From positions 1 through 24,593 of the forward strand of contig CAYOLL010000085.1 of assembly GCA_964404765.1 (NCBI GenBank): a stretch of 24,593 bases of DNA, read 5' to 3'. This document shows, piece after piece, positions 24,100 through 24,593 of the stretch. The translations under genes were made by a program, and so were the position numbers. Source of the DNA: CAYOLL01 sp964404765 [NCBI: uncultured Gemmatimonadota bacterium]. GTDB taxonomy: Bacteria; 4572-55. Within the stretch, counting starts at the first letter, position 1. The number at the start of each line of letters is the position of its first letter. The notes under the pieces are model-generated. The model worked only from the letters and a program-made list of their open reading frames with translations. It had not been told where the DNA came from and searched no databases.

Positions 24100-24593
24100 C
24101 TAGTGCAGCTTGGCATAAGTCCTTACGGACTTATTTAGGCCAATTTTTGATCTATTTGAAAGTTATGGGGTTTATTTTATGTTTTTGATGATTCAATTAG
24201 CCGTTTCATATTCTTATCAAAGGAGTTACCCCATTCCTTCCCCTTTTGCCAAACCGATCCAATGCAGCGCCAAACAACTCGCTGTATTGAAGAAAAATTT
24301 TATTGACCGGCATCTTTGCCCACAACAGTTGGCGCCACGCGCCCATATGATCTTGCTCGCCGCGGATGGCTCTACGAACACGGCCATTGCCACGAAAGTC
24401 GGTCGAACGGAAAAAGTCGTTAGCGAGTGGCGGGCTCGTTGGGCTGACGCCTCCCCCGCCATTGCCGCGGCTGAGGCCAGCGGTCATACGGCTGATCTGG
24501 AAGCGCTGATTCAGGCCGTTCTCTCCGACAAACCGCGCATTTGTGGCCCAACAGTGTCGACTTCGCCTTGACTTGGGGACAAAAGGCGTATCC
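24100..24593 (+). mobile_element. IS630-family-like element, left end and transposase start (runs off the window)
   Basis: The end is CTAGTGCAGCTTGGCATAAG at 24100-24119, closely like the ends of the MITE at 19868-19978. A perfect hairpin ATAAGTCC-TTAC-GGACTTAT (24115-24134) lies just inside. The transposase reading frame begins at about 24179. IS630 elements insert at TA, often within CTAG, which fits the CTAG here. The right end is outside the window, so the size is unknown. Confidence 0.7.
24179..24571 (+). CDS. IS630-family transposase, N-terminal part
   Basis: The 130-residue frame has the N-terminal helix-turn-helix of IS630 transposases: RAHMILLAADGSTNTAIATK, VGRTEKVVSEWRARW, then DLEALIQAVLSDKPR. 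The DDE catalytic domain should follow but the frame stops at 24571. After SDKPR the residues no longer match the usual pattern of Gly, Pro and FTPEQ. A frameshift or truncation near 24540 is likely; the window ends 22 bp later. The start is uncertain because no clear Shine-Dalgarno is seen. Confidence 0.65.
   Translation: MFLMIQLAVSYSYQRSYPIPSPFAKPIQCSAKQLAVLKKNFIDRHLCPQQLAPRAHMILLAADGSTNTAIATKVGRTEKVVSEWRARWADASPAIAAAEASGHTADLEALIQAVLSDKPRICGPTVSTSP

Overview
The window looks like a chromosomal piece of a Gram-negative bacterium. The signs are a lipobox lipoprotein, a 67K-type SppA, and conserved housekeeping genes set between many short palindromic repeats. The phylum cannot be fixed from the sequence. 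The order rpsP-khpA-rimM-trmD-(PF09936 RNA methyltransferase)-rplS, the GGGGTQ-type phosphofructokinase and the dense palindromic repeats would fit an FCB, Calditrichota or deltaproteobacterial relative, but this is an inference with low confidence.

Layout. Positions 99-689 hold a DUF3592 membrane protein. Positions 1107-4172 hold the ribosome and tRNA-modification cluster, closed by a clear terminator. nrdR (4281-4739, minus) converges on it. A lipoprotein follows (5076-5882, minus). Next is a two-gene plus-strand operon of a cytoplasmic TPR protein and SppA (6302-9606). Minus-strand genes follow: a DEDDy exonuclease, phosphofructokinase, GlgX, an Rpn-type PD-(D/E)XK nuclease, a CPA2-like antiporter, a small membrane protein and AhcY (9618-18582). 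Pfk and GlgX suggest glycogen and sugar turnover. AhcY recycles the S-adenosylhomocysteine made by methyltransferases such as TrmD.

From about 18.7 kb to the end the window becomes an accessory region. It holds a decayed transposase-like fragment and an inverted partial copy of it, an intact msrB, a palindromic MITE, a DUF2442 gene, and a type I restriction-modification cluster (hsdM, fic, hsdS). hsdS is cut after about 86 codons by what appears to be an IS630-family element that runs off the window.

The intergenic spaces carry at least six kinds of palindromic or inverted-repeat element. Two observations stand out. First, a 241-bp repeat at 4832-5072 contains a nested second element, and its 111-bp copy at 11809-11919 looks like the uninterrupted form. 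Second, the MITE at 19868-19978 has the same terminal sequence as the element interrupting hsdS, with a subterminal hairpin whose stem bases change in a compensatory way. I did not find a wholly new defence or metabolic system. The hsdM-attenuator-fic-hsdS arrangement and the repeat families are the best leads.
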